This document shows positions 63,011 to 64,000 of a DNA stretch of 64,000 nt, one piece after another (within the stretch, counting starts at the first letter, position 1; each line of letters starts with the position of its first letter). The position numbers and the translations under genes were made by a program. The notes under the pieces were generated by a model. It did not search any database, was not told where the DNA came from, and was given only the letters and a program-made list of their open reading frames with translations. The stretch is from Plasmodium relictum (taxonomy: Eukaryota; Apicomplexa; Aconoidasida; Haemosporida; Plasmodiidae), in contig NC_041682.1 in assembly GCF_900005765.1 (NCBI RefSeq), positions 62,001-126,000 of the forward strand, in the 5' to 3' direction.

Positions 63011-64000
63011 TTCATTTTTTATTTTTAAAAATTGCAAATATTTTTATAAATGTTAAACAATTAATATAATTTAAAAAAAAAAAAAATAATAAAAATAAAA
63101 ATATACAAAAAAAGAGAGGGTAAAATTACATTTATATCTACATATGGCTCTAATATTTTACATATTCAAAAAATTTTCATCTCCAGATATTAAACATAAA
63201 AATTTAATATTTTTAAGATAATAAACTCATAAAATAGTGACAATTTTTTTCTAATCCATTAAAAAAAATATATTTTTAAGAATACAAAATCAATTACATA
63301 TATGATTAACAAATTATTCTGAAAAAATTAAAACGTAATAAGATGGAAAAAATTACGTAAACATTTCCAGTAAATTAAAAATAAGTTTTAAGTTAAAAAT
63401 ATATATCAGGCATGCGTAATTTATTTCTTTTTTTTTCCTTTTGTTTTAAATTTCTATACGAAACATTAATATTTTTTAAGAAAAATCAGTTCTCATATAT
63501 TAATTAATTCATAGAAAAGCTTGAAGCTATATTTTACATTTATTTAAATCTTTAAAAATAAAAAACACATCAGGAACAATGTGTAATTAATTTTTTATTT
63601 TATTTGGTATAAAATCAACAAAAAAAAAAAAAATAAAATAAAAAACTTATAGTACCTTAATTAAAATGTAGAACAGTTTAATAATTAAATATTGCAATTA
63701 TTTTAAATTTTTTCACTTTATATGTTTTATTCTTGTTATAAACAATTAAAAAAGAAAAAAAAAAGCAAAAATCAAAGTAAAAAATACAAAGAGGTATACT
63801 TTCTTAATATTTTTATTATTATCAAAAAATTAAAACATAAAAAAAAAAAATTGTACATATATATTAAAGCTATTTTTAAATTAGCTAATTCAAGATTATA
63901 TATATATAATACTAAATGTTTTTTTTTTCCTTATACAAACTCAAGTAGTTTACTAAAAAAAAAAAAAAAAAGAAATGCACAATTCTATTAATATTTATAT
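63011..64000. other. AT-rich 5' flank, right edge of window
   Basis: Upstream of the SWEET gene. No other gene is recognised up to the window end; the 89-codon frame at 63722-63991 is Lys/Tyr/Ile-rich by-product sequence. Confidence 0.6.

Overview
This window is nuclear DNA from a malaria parasite of the genus Plasmodium. The evidence is extreme AT richness, poly-A/T and (TA)n intergenic tracts, Asn/Lys-rich low-complexity proteins, short AT-rich introns with GT..AG ends, and a recognisable CDPK1 gene. The CDPK1 N-terminus differs from the P. falciparum sequence I remember. The very low GC would suit an avian-infecting species such as P. gallinaceum or P. relictum, but that is inference. A run of 300 N at 6836-7135 is an assembly gap.

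Layout. 1-10.4 kb: Sm D2 (minus, two exons), a DDX47/Rrp3-type DEAD-box helicase (plus), a four-exon SpoU/TrmH rRNA methyltransferase with an apicoplast-type leader (plus), the gap, and an Asn-rich SUZ-domain protein (plus). 11.5-15 kb: a three-exon membrane protein and replication factor C subunit 2 (both minus). 16.7-22 kb: a double-hotdog acyl-CoA thioesterase (plus), ribosomal protein S26 (minus) and a four-exon EAPP homologue (plus). 22.4-27.5 kb: a seven-exon unknown protein (plus). 28.2-30.3 kb: CDPK1 in five exons (minus), followed by 4.4 kb without a recognisable gene. 34.7-43.8 kb: a small mitochondrial-type membrane protein (minus), AP-2 sigma (plus, three exons), a large helical protein (plus) and mitochondrial ATP synthase alpha (minus). 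46-55 kb: two paralogous multi-pass membrane proteins, one with four exons and one intronless, flanking a Glu-rich gene on the other strand. 55.3-60.4 kb: a seven-exon coiled-coil protein with an internal 285-bp tandem duplication (minus). 61.4-63 kb: a SWEET-family sugar transporter with a long charged N-terminal extension (minus).

The genes are not operonic and mostly serve unrelated housekeeping roles: splicing, ribosome production, replication, trafficking, energy and signalling. From memory, the order RFC2 - thioesterase - S26 - two genes - CDPK1 - three genes - ATP synthase alpha matches P. falciparum chromosome 2 (about PF3D7_0218000 down to PF3D7_0217100), with this window running in the opposite direction to those numbers. 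Many splice junctions were placed by hand. They were chosen so that frames join and family sequences continue, and they have not been tested against transcripts.
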